DNA of 64,000 nucleotides from Acholoe squamosa. Its lineage: Eukaryota; Annelida; Polychaeta; Phyllodocida; Polynoidae. The DNA lies in contig OX439045.1 of NCBI GenBank assembly GCA_949317995.1, positions 5,513,674 through 5,577,673 of the forward strand. Direction: 5' to 3'. The notes under the pieces are model-generated. The model worked only from the letters and a program-made list of their open reading frames with translations. It ran no database searches and was not told the DNA's origin. Shown piece after piece: positions 1-10,889 of this stretch. Position numbers and translations under genes: made by a program. Numbering within the stretch: position 1 is the stretch's first letter; every line of letters starts with the position of its first letter.

Positions 1-1268
1 GAGATTTAACTTGGTATGCGGCCACCCTTAAAGATATGTCCGTTTCCTGTCCAGAGGGTGGATTTTTGAGACCCATGAGGGAGGGCGGGAAATTTTTCAT
101 TTTTAGGAAAAGTTTTTTAATTGTCATGAACATTGTAAATGGGGACAACATGAATTTGCCATCACGTTCTAAGATTTAGTGATTAGAAACCTGGATTCTT
201 GTGCTGATGGAGGAAAAAATAAAAATATTTTTTTTCAGAACTCAGGAAACAATTTTCATATTCTCAACACAAAAAAAAATCCATCCTGATGAAGGTACAT
301 TTAAGGTATCAAAACGATGATCATTCTACATTTTCACATCTTGCATCTCCACATGTTGCCCCTTCGAAAGATTTAAATTTTACCAATGAAATCATATATG
401 ACTGTGTTGGTTTTGTGTGCATCTCTACACCTTAAGTAAATCCATCAGGCCTCTGGAAAGGAACGAACATATTTTCAGGGTGGCCAGTACGTGTTTAGAT
501 CCGTTCACTATAAAAGCACAAAGTATACTTAATTATCAGCAGCTATAAAAGCAGTTATACAGCAGATATAAAATATCAGTCTACTTGACCTATATACACA
601 TACATGTAAACTAAAGAAATTACTGTTACTGTGTGTTAGTTTATATGTAACAGGAGGGTACAATAAACATGTCAGAGTCTGTCACATATAACTACCGGAA
701 GTCCCGTACTATAAGACGTGTCTTGTACATTATATAAATAACACCACATTATTACAGACGGCTGTCACAGCAGCCTCCCCCCCCCAGCCGTCCTAAAATA
801 AAGGAAAGAAAAAATCAAGGGAAAAAGGGAAGCAACGAAGTGAGAGCCAGCTTTGCCTCAGCAGAGGGTGGCACAGTGCCACATATGACCCAGGCTGCTA
901 CTAGGAGTGTCAGTTTGAATCTGGTCTGGGGGCCAACAGTTCCATCACCACTATAGGGATCAAATCTCGGTTAGTGATAACAAAAATAGGAACTCCACAA
1001 AGGGGGAAAAAGAGTTCTAAAAGGCCAGGAGATGACACCTTTTGGGGGGTATTGGGCCAAATGTTCTCATTTTCTCTCTTTTCTTCAGGGAAATTGGTTT
1101 TTAATTTGTGCAAAAAAAATATATATTCAATACCAAAAATTATCGTGCAATATTACACCATATTATACGTTATACCTTGGTATTTTTGATACCGGAAATA
1201 CCACCATAATGATGAAACTTCAAACTTTGGAGTGTAACCTGGATGCTGATTTATTCACTACTAACACA
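1..1268. other. No gene recognised
   Basis: AT-rich single-copy-looking sequence. A short CTATAAGACGTGTCTTGTAC word near 709 recalls family A. Short open frames at 974-1316 are not convincing. Confidence 0.5.
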
Positions 1269-1563
1269 TACCGTAATCTCCAGCGTATACGGCGCGTCTT
1301 ATACGGGGGGTTTTAGTGCTAATTGCATCCACAAGGGGGACTCCAAGACCTTTCTTTTGACATGTTACATGCCCCCTTAGCCATAATAGGATATATGGGG
1401 GCCCAGGGGGGTCCATGGGGCCCAAGTTACACATAGGTCTTTGAATTTTGAAAATTCATTCAGTAGAACCAAAGTTATGAATTTTTCATTTTTTTGAGGA
1501 TTTTCCAAAACTCTAGGTGCGCCTTATACGCGGGCTGCGCCTCATACGTGGGAGATTACGGTA
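1269..1563 (+). mobile_element. TA-flanked element, family A, long form
   Basis: It reads TACCGTAATCTCC.GCGTATA to ...GGGAGATTACGGTA. The long-form interior has CCACAAGGGGGACTCCAAGA and CAGTAGAACCAAAGTTATGA. No coding capacity: a miniature non-autonomous element. Inverted words CGCGTCTTATACG repeat at both ends. Confidence 0.8.
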
Positions 1564-1594
1564 TTTATACTCTACACAGATCAGACTGCCATAA

Positions 1595-1741
1595 AACCGT
1601 GCCTGTAAACCACACGTGCTGAGCCAATATGATAGATCACCAATGTCACGTGGTGTTCATCTATGGGACCAGCTGCCTAGTGAGGCACAGAAGGCAATGG
1701 ATAGAGATACATTTTTAAAAAAGCTTGAAATGGCGAAATAG
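1595..1741 (+). pseudogene. LINE-type reverse transcriptase C-terminal remnant
   Basis: The frame ending in TAG at 1739-1741 reads ...CKPHVLSQYDRSPMSRGVHL then WDQLPSEAQKAMDRDTFLKK and LEMAK. The motif S/T-R-G-x-x-L-W-x-x-L-P-x-E followed by F-x-K-K-L resembles the extreme C-terminus of non-LTR retrotransposon ORF2 proteins (LWNSLP...FKKxL). Nothing upstream remains: the frame is closed by TAA at 1592-1594, about 30 bp past the end of the preceding TA-flanked element. Likely a 5'-truncated LINE insertion, identified by motif only. Confidence 0.5.
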
Positions 1742-1985
1742 GTATATAGATGGTAGTTTATTGGATTGACTAATGTGTAAAAACTCAGCTCTAAGAAATG
1801 AAATGGCCTGTGATAACAGTATGTTTCCTTGTGAAGAGACACTTAGATTATTCATAATTTGCTAATGAAGCCCATCGGAAACCATTATTGCTGTGTATTT
1901 ATTTTGGTTTAAATCATTTTGCTCTAGCCATTGCCATAATGTATTCAATTTGTCGTAATTCCTTTGGTCTATATGAATAACATAG

Positions 1986-2209
1986 TGTAGGGGCCAGCTC
2001 TGGCTGTGAGTCCATAGCGGTATGCCATCTGTTCCGTTCCGGTTGCACCAGCCCTCAGGGGCTGGTCAGCTGGTATAAGCTACCCCCCGTAGGTAGGGAG
2101 GAGTGTAGGGGCCAGCTCTGCCGTAAGGCCAGCAGCCCCGTTTCTGGAGATCCCAGCCCCCAGGGGCTGGCATCCTGTGGTAGCTCCCCCTACGTGTGTA
2201 TTATACCGA
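1986..2209. repeat. Tandem pair of GTAGGGGCCAGCTCT palindromic units
   Basis: Two units start with TGTAGGGGCCAGCTCTG (1986 and 2104) and each contains a CAGCCC(N)AGGGGCTGG hairpin. The second ends with AGCTCCCCCTAC, the inverse of the unit start. They sit just upstream of the tRNA-like sequence and may be a tandemly duplicated miniature element. Confidence 0.55.
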
Positions 2210-2243
2210 TCCAGATGTAGATAGAAGGTAGAGAATGTCAGAC

Positions 2244-2315
2244 GGGGAAGTAGCTCAGCGGTAGAGCTTCCGCCTGCAGGTTGGAGGGTCCCGGGTTTGA
2301 CTCCCGGTTTCTCCA
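2244..2315 (+). tRNA. tRNA-Cys(GCA)-like sequence or tRNA-derived SINE head
   Basis: A 72-nt cloverleaf can be drawn. Acceptor GGGGAAG pairs with TTTCTCC with two G-U pairs. D arm GCTC/GAGC and T arm CCGGG/CCCGG are perfect. The anticodon loop CTGCAGG gives GCA. Pol III A-box-like TAGCTCAGCGG and B-box-like GGTTTGACTCC are present, with TTTT at 2321-2324 as a terminator. Oddities are a C31:T39 mismatch and discriminator A, where eukaryotic tRNA-Cys normally has U. A tRNA pseudogene or SINE head is therefore as likely as a working tRNA. Confidence 0.55.
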
Positions 2316-2433
2316 GGACGTTTTCCGTTGACCTCTACAATATGTAATTGTGATATTTGGACCAATAGAAAAATGTTCAAACTCAAACTCATATAAGGTG
2401 CACAGGGAGTCACAGCTGTGAGATGCACCAGGG

Positions 2434-2650
2434 GATTAACCCTTTAAGGGCCGCTGATGCAGGAGTGCATCATGCCCATTGGTCATCATGATGCACCAAT
2501 GAAGTGCCTGAGAGTCTGCTTGCTAATATTTCATTGGAGCATCATGCCGACTCTCCGGGAGTTTGTGTATCAACCCGGTAGGGTGGGCATGATGCATGAA
2601 TGTAACCCTGGCGAGTAACTCGCCAGGGCTGCATTCATGAATGTACCCCT
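2434..2650. mobile_element. Two-hairpin P element
   Basis: TTAACCCTTTAAGGGCCGCT + GATGCA end, first hairpin around CACCAATGAAGTGCC, spacer CTCCGGGAGTT..CAACCCGGTAGGGT, second hairpin TGTAACCCTGGCGAGT + AACTCGCCAGGGCTGCATTC. The right end is lost. Confidence 0.72.
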
Positions 2651-3035
2651 TTCCCTCTACTTTTTGTACGCACATAGTTACTATGGATCATATAGGGAGT
2701 GCCCACCCACCCCCCCCCCCCGGGGCATTAATGCAGCCCCGAAGAGTTACTGGAGGGTGCTACATTCATTCAGGGTTTAACCATTTTACGGAACCAAGCT
2801 GGTTCCCAGGAGCAGCACGTGCATGCTGACATCCGTCTGAATATCGCGACTTATTCCGAGATGAGAACTGCTACGGTAGCGCACACACAGCCTACTCTGT
2901 CCTCGCTAGCCTATAACAGCAACACAGAGAGGAGTGTATATATGTCTAGGTGAGCATTAAGTCATTAGCGCCTTGTTGACATAAGACTTATTCTGGGATT
3001 GCACACTACAGGTTTACTCCTCACTGCTAGGGCCG

Positions 3036-3361
3036 CTGTAAGGGAGTGATCATTTTTTAACAACAGGGGGGGCTGGTGGGTTTGAGGGGGGGTCAGAGTT
3101 TTTTTAACCCCTTGACCAGGGGGGTCAGAATTTTTTCAATACCTCTGATGGGGGGGGTCAAAATAATTTCACCTGTTTTCAGTGGAAAACCCCGCACGTT
3201 ACTATAGGCTAAAAGGGGGACGTTCGTGCGCGATTTTTGTCCCTTATGGGGGGGTCGGAAAAATTTTACCCCCTCAAGAGGGGGATGGAAATTTTTTCCG
3301 CGCTTCCGCGCGCAAACCCTCCAGCCCCCCCCTCTGTTGTTAAAATATGATCACTCCCCTA
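3036..3361. mobile_element. U-type palindromic element
   Basis: Inverted ends GTAAGGGAGTGATCATTTTT + TAACAACAGGGGG and CCCCCCTCTGTTGTTAAAAT + ATGATCACTCCCC. The interior has alternating runs of G or C with AATTTTT blocks. No coding capacity. Confidence 0.7.
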
Positions 3362-3570
3362 AACATGGCATAATCCTCTAAGGGTCGCTGATACATTAAT
3401 GGATCATGCCCATCGGTCGGCATGATGCGTCAATGATATGTTGGTGAGTCTGCTTGCCGCCAGCACTTCATTAGAGCATCATGCTGACCCTCTGGAAGTG
3501 CATCAACCCCATAGGGTCGGCATGATGCTTGGTCTGCTTGCCAGGCTACATTCATGCACTATGGCGGCCA
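3361..3570. mobile_element. P element, decayed
   Basis: CTAAGGGTCGCTGATACATT, then ATCATGCCCATCGGTCGGCA, GCCAGCACTTCATTAGAGCA, CATAGGGTCGGCATGATGCT and TGCATTCATGCACTATGG. Confidence 0.62.
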
Positions 3571-3994
3571 ATTGATTTTTGTTTTGTTTAATGAGGATTT
3601 AAGAAAAGAAAAATAATACATGAAATAAACAGCTTATATTCCACTGGTAGTTTAACATTTCCAAAATGGATACCCACCCCCCCCCCCCACCCCCACCACA
3701 AAAAAAGCCATGATAGTTGAAAAAACTACCCGTAGTGAAAAAAAAATTCTGAAGAGAAGACCATCCCCCTCGCCGGCCTCCACCCCCACCCCTTCACTTT
3801 TACCCTTTTAGAGTCAGAATCTGCCCTGGGATTTGTCTATATTGGCACACAAGTAGGTTGGAAGATGTTGGGGTTCGCTACAGACAATCAGATCGTGGCA
3901 TTAGCTGCCAACTCCCAAAATATCCATGAGTGGGTTGTGTTATCTAGACACACCATGTGCCAACCATCACAGAACCTCCCCGACATACTGTAAT

Positions 3995-4220
3995 ACCTTA
4001 CGTATAAGACGCACCCCACGCATAAGGTGCACCACACATATAAGACTCCCCCCACGCATAAGGTGCACCACACGTATAAGGAGCACCCCACGCATAAGGT
4101 GCACCACACATATAAGACTCCCCCCACGCATAAGGTGCACCACACATATAAGGAGCACCCCACGCATAAGGTGCACCACACATATAAGGAGCACCCCACG
4201 CATAAGGTGCACCACACATA
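3995..4220 (+). repeat. 36-bp minisatellite derived from family A words
   Basis: Six copies with period 36 bp (CATAAGGTGCACC at 4021, 4057, 4093, 4129, 4165 and 4201). Each unit has two AYATAAG/GCATAAG...CACC words. It begins with TACGTATAAGACGCACCCC, which is the internal sequence of a family A element. Readings in all frames stay open because the period is a multiple of three. Confidence 0.88.
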
Positions 4221-4532
4221 TTTATTTCATGTTGATATGCCCGAGATACTGACAGCCCATAGCCTTACCATTGCAGCTCCGTATCTCACACCCCCCGTGA
4301 GATAACCCATGAAAATATCACACGGCGAGGTCACGTGACCATTTAGTGACGTCATAGCTCCAAGATGGCGATGTAAACAATGCGCACGGGGAGTCATGCG
4401 ATACGGCAACTGATCGGCGCGTGCGATAACCCCCCCGATATTCCTCCAACTCGTGAACCTTTGCTTAAAAGGGGCACCCCTCGTACAGGCGTACCCATAG
4501 CACCATATAAGATGCACCCTGACTTTGAAAGT

Positions 4533-4640
4533 GCTGTAAGGGAGTGGTTATTTCTTAACAATAGGGGGAGGATGAAGAGGGCGAAATCTTTTCGGCTGCA
4601 GAAATTCATCAACCCCTCTGTTGTTAAAAACTGATTCTTC
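4533..4640. mobile_element. Deleted U-type palindromic element
   Basis: GCTGTAAGGGAGTGGTTATT at the left and CCCCTCTGTTGTTAAAAACTG at the right, as in 3036-3361. It splits the family A-derived region upstream of the 30-34 bp array. Confidence 0.6.
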
Positions 4641-4649
4641 AGGATAATA

Positions 4650-5300
4650 GCCAGTCCTATAAGGTGCATCCCCGACTTTGACCAGTCCTATACAAGGTGC
4701 ACCCCAACTTTGACCAGTCCTATACAAGGTGCACCCCCAACTTTGACCAGTCCTATAAGGTGCACCCCCGACTTTGACCAGTCCTATAAGGTGCACCCCA
4801 ACTTTGATCAGTCCTATAAGGTGCACCCCAACTTTGACCAGTCTTATAAGGTGCATCCCAACTTTGACCAGTCCTATACAAGGTGCACCCCAACTTTGAC
4901 TAGTCCTATAAGGTGCACCCAACTTTGCCCAGTCCTATAAGGTGCACCCCTAACTTTGACCAGTCGTATACAAGGTGCACCCTAACTTTGATCAGTCCTA
5001 TAAGGTGCACCTCAACTTTGACCAGTCCTATAAGGTGCACCCCAACTTTGACCCGTCCTATAAGGTGCACCCCCAACTTTGACCAGTCCTATACAAGGTG
5101 CACCCCAACTTTGACCAGTCCTATAAGGTGCACCCCTAACTTTGACCAGTCGTATACAAGGTGCACCCCCAACATTGACCAGTCCTATACAAGGTGCACC
5201 CCCAACTTTGACCAGTCCTATACAAGGTGCACCCCAACTTTGACCCGTCCTATAAGGTGCAACCCCAACTTTGACCAGTCCTATAAGGTGCACCCCCTAC
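4650..5300 (+). repeat. 30-34 bp minisatellite derived from family A words
   Basis: About 20 copies of CCTATAAGGTGCACCCCAAC + TTTGACCAGT, some with an extra ACA (CCTATACAAGGTGC) and one or two more C. The unit matches the family A interior CCTATAAGACGCACC...AACTT. Ends at a poly-C tract (5297-5312). Confidence 0.88.
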
Positions 5301-5360
5301 CCCCCCCCCCCCATTGAGCCTTTACAGTCGTGTAAGGCTCAATGGGGCTTCATCCTGGGT

Positions 5361-5699
5361 CAGTGTTGCCGAAATAATGCCGGCTTTTGCTGGCGTAGAT
5401 TCTTAATGGCCTGACTACGAAGGCCTGTCTTAATCTCAGCTTCCTAACAGTGAAAGAATTTTTCAAATCGGCCATTTAGAAGTGAAGATAGGGCCATATT
5501 AGTAAGATTGTCTTTAATCAAATATTTTCAATTTATTTTCAGTTTTTGTATAGTAAAAACAAGGATATAAAGAAGTTTATGAATGTACTGCAAAATAACA
5601 ATATCCATATGGCCTGTATGGAAGGGGAATGGCCTGCGTAACATTCTAAGACGCAGGCCAAAGTGGCCTGCGTTCAGAAAAAGTTTTTCAGCGACACTG
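5361..5699. mobile_element. CAGTGTTGC-ended element (GGCCTGCG word), F type
   Basis: CAGTGTTGCCGAAATAATGC ... AAAAGTTTTTCAGCGACACTG. The word GCAGGCC/GGCCTGCG is clustered near both ends (GACGCAGGCCAAAGTGGCCT). The flanks CTGGGT and CTTGGT match at five of six. Confidence 0.75.
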
Positions 5700-5964
5700 C
5701 TTGGTAATACCTGCACCTTGTAAGGCAATGGCGATTGTAGGATGCCACGATCCAGGCCATTTTCGTACATATACACAAATGTACACACACAAATAGCACA
5801 TGGTACATGAGTTCCATGATAGAGTGAGGCTATGTTGGTAAACAAAGAGAGGTCAGCTGGCACCACTCCACCTCTATGTTTACTACAGTCTGGTGTGGGG
5901 GTAGAGTGTGCTGGAGTGGTATAAATAGTGGTCCAGTGTGATGAGTGCTGTGCTTGTTGGCACC

Positions 5965-6390
5965 GTAATACCTCACATATAAGGCGGATCCGCAATGGCG
6001 CATCCAGAATTTAGAAAACAAGGGGGCGCGGCCAAAAGGAGTGGACGCACCCCCTACATTTTAGCAATTTTCTGGGTACTTGACTTGCAAATACAGGTGG
6101 AAACCCTTTAAAGGGGGGCTAGCACGGCAAAGTACAACATGGGTACCGACCTAAAAATCGTTGGTAAACTCGCAGGAACCAGAGGAGCGCCCCGATTGGT
6201 CAATGGGTGGTCACGTGACCTTTTAATGCGGGCAGGCATTCGCTGTGCTAGGGCCCCTTTAAGTACAAGAAGACAGGGTGTGCGACCCCGTGACCCCCGT
6301 CTAAACTCTGAAACTGGGATGATCCTGCCCGCGTATAAGGTGCAGTCTGAGTTGATAGAAATGCTAAAAGGTGCAACTGAAGCTTGATTT
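5965..6390 (+). repeat. Degenerate family A-like sequence
   Basis: CGTAATACCTCACATATAAG at 5965 and CGCGTATAAGGTGCAGTCTG near 6331 are family A words. The part between (AAAAGGAGTGGACGCACCCC ... GGTCACGTGACC) is not assignable. Confidence 0.35.
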
Positions 6391-6839
6391 TTGAAGCAGG
6401 GGTAGACACTAACACTGGCCTAGTGGCCAGTGGCTAGTAGTTTTGAGTGTTGGCCAGTGATTTTTTTTTTTCAAAAACAAGCTTCCTATTGGCCCAGGTG
6501 GCTAGTGCCCCCCAACTAAATTCTACTGCATCTGATGGGATTGAGCTGCCATAACTACCTTTTGTGATGAAAGGGGTTTTTATACCTAATACTTTTAATC
6601 AATGGGATTTTATGTCCCAGGGACATGAAGGAAGACATCCAATAAAGTGCTTATTTTTGTAATTTCAAATTTTCAAATCATTTACCTATTTATTTTAATC
6701 TCACATAAAAGGGGCTTCCAGCTACAAATCCTGGGACAACAGATTTATCAGTGGGCCAACAGAGGTTGCTGGCCCGGGTCGTCAGTGGCTAAAAAGGTCA
6801 ATGTCTAACCCCGTTGAAGTGTTGGTACTCTTCTGTTGT

Positions 6840-6996
6840 ACCAAATGTACCTTGCATATTAGACACACCCTGACTTTGGGCTGATTCTATAAGGCGCAGG
6901 AGGCTCCAAATACGCGGCTTATACGCGAGGTGCTACGGTAATACTTCCAGCTCCAAATACGCGGCTTATACGCGAGGTGCTACGGTAATACTTCCA
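6840..6996 (+). repeat. Family A remnant with a 47-bp tandem duplication
   Basis: Family A words (CTATAAGGCGCAGGAGGCTC) lead into two identical 47-bp units (6903-6949 and 6950-6996) containing CGCGGCTTATACGCGAGGTG + CTACGGTAATACTTCCA. Confidence 0.75.
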
Positions 6997-7038
6997 GCTC
7001 CAATATAAACCACTCATAGTCTAGTCTGCACTTATACC

Positions 7039-7135
7039 CAGTGTTTCAGAAAACTTTTCTCGATGCAGGCCAAGGTGGCCTGCAGCCAGGCATCTTATGC
7101 AGGCCATTTTCCTCCCAAGCAGGCCAAATGAATGT
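7039..7135. mobile_element. F-type element, left end only
   Basis: CCAGTGTTTCAGAAAACTTT then GATGCAGGCCAAGGTGGCCT, then lost. Confidence 0.6.
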
Positions 7136-7574
7136 TATTACGTGATGCCTCTATCAACCTCATTAGTCATTTATGGACGATTTTCTGTTTACCATGGGTA
7201 TAGATTGTCCATTGTCCAGTTCCTATAGACTGATGACAAATATTCTAGACTCCACCCATAGATAACATGAGTGTCAGTCATCCTATACAGATACCAAGGT
7301 CCCGATAAGGGCAGAGAAGTACCCCAGACTGATAATAAACACTGATATCAGGTAGATCAGGAGTGAGTCACATTTGCATGTCGACCTCCTCCAGGAGTGT
7401 TTCAACTCTTAGACATGTTCAAGTCTATTGATTTTAATTCAAGAGAAACAAAATACCGGTAATGTGACAGATTTTCAAATACAGTATAACTATATGAGAC
7501 CTCTAGTGTATCAATAAGAGGCCTGGGGGGGGGGGTACTGGGGCAGAGGGGACAGAGCATAGGGACTGTAGCCA

Positions 7575-7705
7575 GTCTAATCAGCCCTGTAGGGTCGGCA
7601 TGATGCATGAATACAACTCTTGTGAGTTATTCGCACCAGGGCTGCATTCATGCATCATGACGACTAATTGTCATGATGCATTAATGCGCTATCGGCATTT
7701 GAATG
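7575..7705. mobile_element. P element, right half
   Basis: TGTAGGGTCGGCATGATGCA ... CAGGGCTGCATTCATGCATC. The second hairpin only, then a decayed end (GCATTAATGCGCTATCGG). Confidence 0.62.
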
Positions 7706-7893
7706 CTGGTTAAATATGATGTAAAATTACCTTTGAGGTATTTCGAGTGTACAGTACTTATTATATATCTATATTATTTGCCATCCTCGAGTGCTAGATA
7801 ATAACACTTGAGTTAACAAGTATATCAGTCAGAGCATACCTGCCGGTATATAGAGCGGACTTTCACCAAAACAAAAGTGTCAATTGGATAACG

Positions 7894-8233
7894 CAGGGTT
7901 CTCCTCACACTGTAATGACGCCGGTGGGACGTCGGCGTGGTTTTTACTGCCGCCGGTGTGATTTCATCTCAGAATCACCGCCGGTGTCATTTTAGCTTCA
8001 TATAGGTTTTTGAATTTTGCAAATCGGCCAATTAGAACAGAAGTTATGGCCATATTTATGAAAATACTTTCAATTTCTTTGTTAAATTCCCATCTGTAAT
8101 CCCCACACTGTATGAATGAGACTAAACAACCAAATTTAGCCTACCATAAGGCTTAGGACGTTACCAAATGAAATTTTACGCCAGCTCACTGCAGGATATT
8201 ATGGTGTGATTTTACATTCTGCGGAGAACCCTG
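7894..8233 (+). mobile_element. CAGGG-ended element (GCCGGTGTGA word)
   Basis: CAGGGTTCTCCTCACACTGT ... TCTGCGGAGAACCCTG. It has CpG-rich words GACGCCGGTGG/CCGCCGGTGTG at the left. A second copy lies inverted at 38456. Confidence 0.75.
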
Positions 8234-8440
8234 GCAGATACCCAAGGCCAACTCGCATGCATAGACGGTGACCTAAACATGCACTACTGAAGTTTGGAAA
8301 AGGATTGTATAAGCCGCACTCTCATTGACATTTTAATTATTTCCTTTGTCTTCAACAAAGGAATTTAAATCTCAACGAGTGATAGAGAGTGAGGTTTCGC
8401 GGCTCTATCCCGGGCCGCAAAATATTCCAGTCGTGCAGGA

Positions 8441-8640
8441 TCAAATCCCATCGTCACTGGACGCGTTTTGCACCAGGCAACCAATGAAAATGCTCCAAAC
8501 ACATTTGGATGCAAAGACAAAGGCTAGAGCTTGCTCTACATCCTCGAACTCGTAGTCTGAATAAAAGCTGCGACATATCCAAAGGGTTTCGCGCAGAAAG
8601 TAGACATGCTGTAAATTATCTCGTATAGGCTTAAACCAGA
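8441..8640 (-). pseudogene. Possible acyltransferase-3 (NRF-6-like) membrane-domain remnant
   Basis: Read on the minus strand, 8441-8640 gives ...YSDYEFEDVEQALAFVFASK and CVWSIFIGCLVQNASSDDGI, then a stop. Shifting frame gives DWNILRPGIEPRNLTLYHSL. The order E-x-A-L-x-x-x-x-x-x-x-x-W-x-x-x-x-x-x-x-x-C/N, then W-x-I-x-R-P-x-x-x-x-x-L-T, resembles the C-terminal helices of the acyltransferase-3 family (nose-resistant-to-fluoxetine proteins of invertebrates). The frame is broken and no other exons were seen. This is motif resemblance only. Confidence 0.3.
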
Positions 8641-8649
8641 ACCCAAATG

Positions 8650-8992
8650 AAATGACGCCTGCACGCTGGCAAAAGCCTGCGTAGAATCTTAATGGCCGGC
8701 GTATGGCCTTAGGACGCAGGCCAAAATGGCCTGCAATAACATAAGCTTCACAATGGTGAAAGAATGTTTCAAATCGGCTAATTAGAAGCAAAGATAGGGC
8801 CATTTTTGTAAAATTGTTTATATTGAGTATTTTTTTCAAATTTTGCATGGTATAAAACTGGTTATAATGAAGTATATAAGGTGCTTAAATTATCAATATT
8901 CATATGGCCTGCGTGAGATGGAAATGGCCTGCGTAAGATGCAAAGATGCAGGCCACTTTGGCCTGCGTCAAGAAAAAGTTTTCTGCAACACT
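8650..8992. mobile_element. F-type element, left end eroded
   Basis: AAAGCCTGCGTAGAATCTTA + ATGGCCGGCG ... GATGCAGGCCACTTTGGCCT + GCGTCAAGAAAAAGTTTTCT. It abuts the possible acyltransferase-3 remnant. Confidence 0.68.
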
Positions 8993-9055
8993 CTAAGGCT
9001 TATAGCAGGTTCCCAAAGTCATGGTGTGAGGATATTTGACACTATAAAACAGTAC

Positions 9056-9339
9056 TACCGTAATCTCCCGCGTATAAGACGTGTCCTCTACGCCAAACAA
9101 ATGCCTGGTGCATCCTATAGGATTTTTTCAAGTTGGGGGTGCGTCTTATACGCGGGGTCATTTTACTATAGTACAGTACTGAATTTACAAAATTCACCCC
9201 TAAGAGGTGCGTCTTATACGCGAACCAGCCTTTCCTGGGTTAAACTACCGATTTCCAAGCCTAAAGTGAAGCTTATAACTCTCTCAAGTCAGGGTGCGGC
9301 GTATACGAGGGTGCGGCTTATAGGGGAGAATTTACGGTA
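9056..9339 (-). mobile_element. TA-flanked element, family A, short form
   Basis: TACCGTAATCTCCCGCGTAT start, the CTCTACGCCAAACAAATGCC interior, end GGGGAGAATTTACGGTA. The common marker ACTATAGTACAGTACTGAAT is in the middle. Confidence 0.78.
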
Positions 9340-9659
9340 CCATAATATCTTCCATATAAGTCACAGGGCAGCTTATGTACACACGAATAGGTATATGCAC
9401 AGCTCACAGGCGCAGTTACAGTTTGCTCCAGTATTCGGTAGATGTAAATATCACTCCCGTCCGTTGATACAGAATGTTGAAGGAAAGAGAGAAAAAAAGG
9501 GTTCCCTACCACTGGTTGCTCCAGTCTGGTTGGCCTGGTTCTGTTAGCATCTTTAAGGGCCGCATGATGCCTCCAGGTTCATGTTCCTTGGTCATCATAA
9601 TGCATGCATGCAGTACTGGTGAGTAGACTCACCAGCACTGCATTTAGGGAATAATGTAC

Positions 9660-10056
9660 GGGGCCTCAATGTCTCAATACAGTCTAGAGCACGACCACAG
9701 CCGTGACCAAGTGCATTATTCCCGCTATAACACCGAAAAATCACCGATCAGCCAACTGACAACACAGGAATATCAATTGTGAAGTCTAAAGCGGAAAACA
9801 AACATAGCGCGTCGCGTCTACGCGGAGGGACGTAACCATGCCAATGTATGCGGGAGGGCGTCAGAAAACCCCTATCAGGCATTTCCTAATGCGTGCATGC
9901 GTGGGTCCGCGCGTCAAAAACACACTGTGTTTGTTTTCTGCTTAAAGGTGAGATGAATTTAACCTCCTTTGCCAGGAGTGCATTATCCATCTAGATAATG
10001 CACGGTCAAACAGCCAATCAGAACGCAGCATTCAGGATAATGCACTCTGACTTCGC
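9660..10056 (+). repeat. Q repeat (CATTATCC palindrome), forward copy
   Basis: GGGGCCTCAATGTCTCAATA + CAGTCTAGAGCACGACCAC to AGTGCATTATCCATCTAGAT + AATGCAC and GGATAATGCACTCTGAC. The inverse copy lies at 17805-18046. Both are embedded in P-element sequence. Confidence 0.65.
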
Positions 10057-10393
10057 CTAGCAGTGTTATAATGAAGCATTATGCTGACCTGGCGACCCTT
10101 CACGGTGTGTAGCACCCCTGTAGGGTTGGCGTGTCAGATGCATATTAATCGCTAGGGCTGCATTCATGCATCATGCCCACCAATGGGTATGGTGCATTTA
10201 ATGCTCTATGCAGCATCTTAAGTGGCGAGTGTTCAAAGGATCATAGTGCATCAATGCATTATTCCCATCGGTCGTCATGATGCATCAATGCAGCCCTGGC
10301 ATGTTACACACCACTGCTGCATTCATGCATCATGCCGACTCTACAGGGTTGATAAACTCCAACGGGACATGATGCACCAATGAAGTGCTGGTG
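10057..10393. mobile_element. P elements, overlapping pieces
   Basis: Two decayed copies in a row: GGGCTGCATTCATGCATCAT at 10157, and TCGTCATGATGCATCAATGC to GATGCACCAATGAAGTGCTG at 10272-10390. The second is split by the G-type element and resumes at 11222. Confidence 0.55.
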
Positions 10394-10427
10394 AGGCCTT
10401 AAAAAAAATTCTTGTGTTCAGGTGACA

Positions 10428-10664
10428 TACCGTAATCTCCCGCGTAGAAGACGCGCTGCGCGTATAAGACGCACCCCAAACTCAGCACATGCATTTTCGC
10501 GTATAAGACCCACATTTTAATGCTCAATTTTGTAAATCCAGTACTGTTCTATGGTAAAATTAACCCTCGTATAAGACGCACACCCAACTTTAGAAAATCC
10601 TATAAGACGCACCAGCATTTTGTTTGGCCTAGAGGACGCGTCTTATACGCGGGAGTTTACGGTA
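10428..10664 (+). mobile_element. Family A short form nested in a G-type element
   Basis: TACCGTAATCTCCCGCGTAG ... ATACGCGGGAGTTTACGGTA. A clear reference copy: the words GTATAAGACGCAC occur repeatedly in alternating orientation. Lies inside the element at 10394-11222. Confidence 0.82.
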
Positions 10665-10889
10665 GCCAAAAAAATTAGGGTAGGTACCGGTAGGTCGGAT
10701 TTCCCCCCCCCCCTTTTTTTAGGGGTAATTGAAGGGACATAATTAAGAGAAAATTTGACAAACAAGTTTCTGATTGTTCACAAGTGTTATAGGAGGTTCT
10801 ATTAGTTAATATTGAATGCCAGTTGTATTCCTGACATCATGAGCTTTAATTTGATACCAAATATGCCTATATTCGGAAAATATCTGATA

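Noticed and set aside
3995..5300. CRISPR-like regular repeats
   Set aside because: The units are contiguous or nearly so, have no unique spacers, no cas genes, and the sequence is animal DNA.
3888..5317. Several overlapping open frames of 70-135 codons on both strands
   Set aside because: They are readings of the 36-bp and 30-34 bp minisatellites. Repeats with periods near a multiple of three stay open by chance.
8843..9547. Longest open frame of the window (234 codons)
   Set aside because: It runs through the end of an F-type element, across a family A element and into unique sequence. The residues are translations of repeat words, with no domain.
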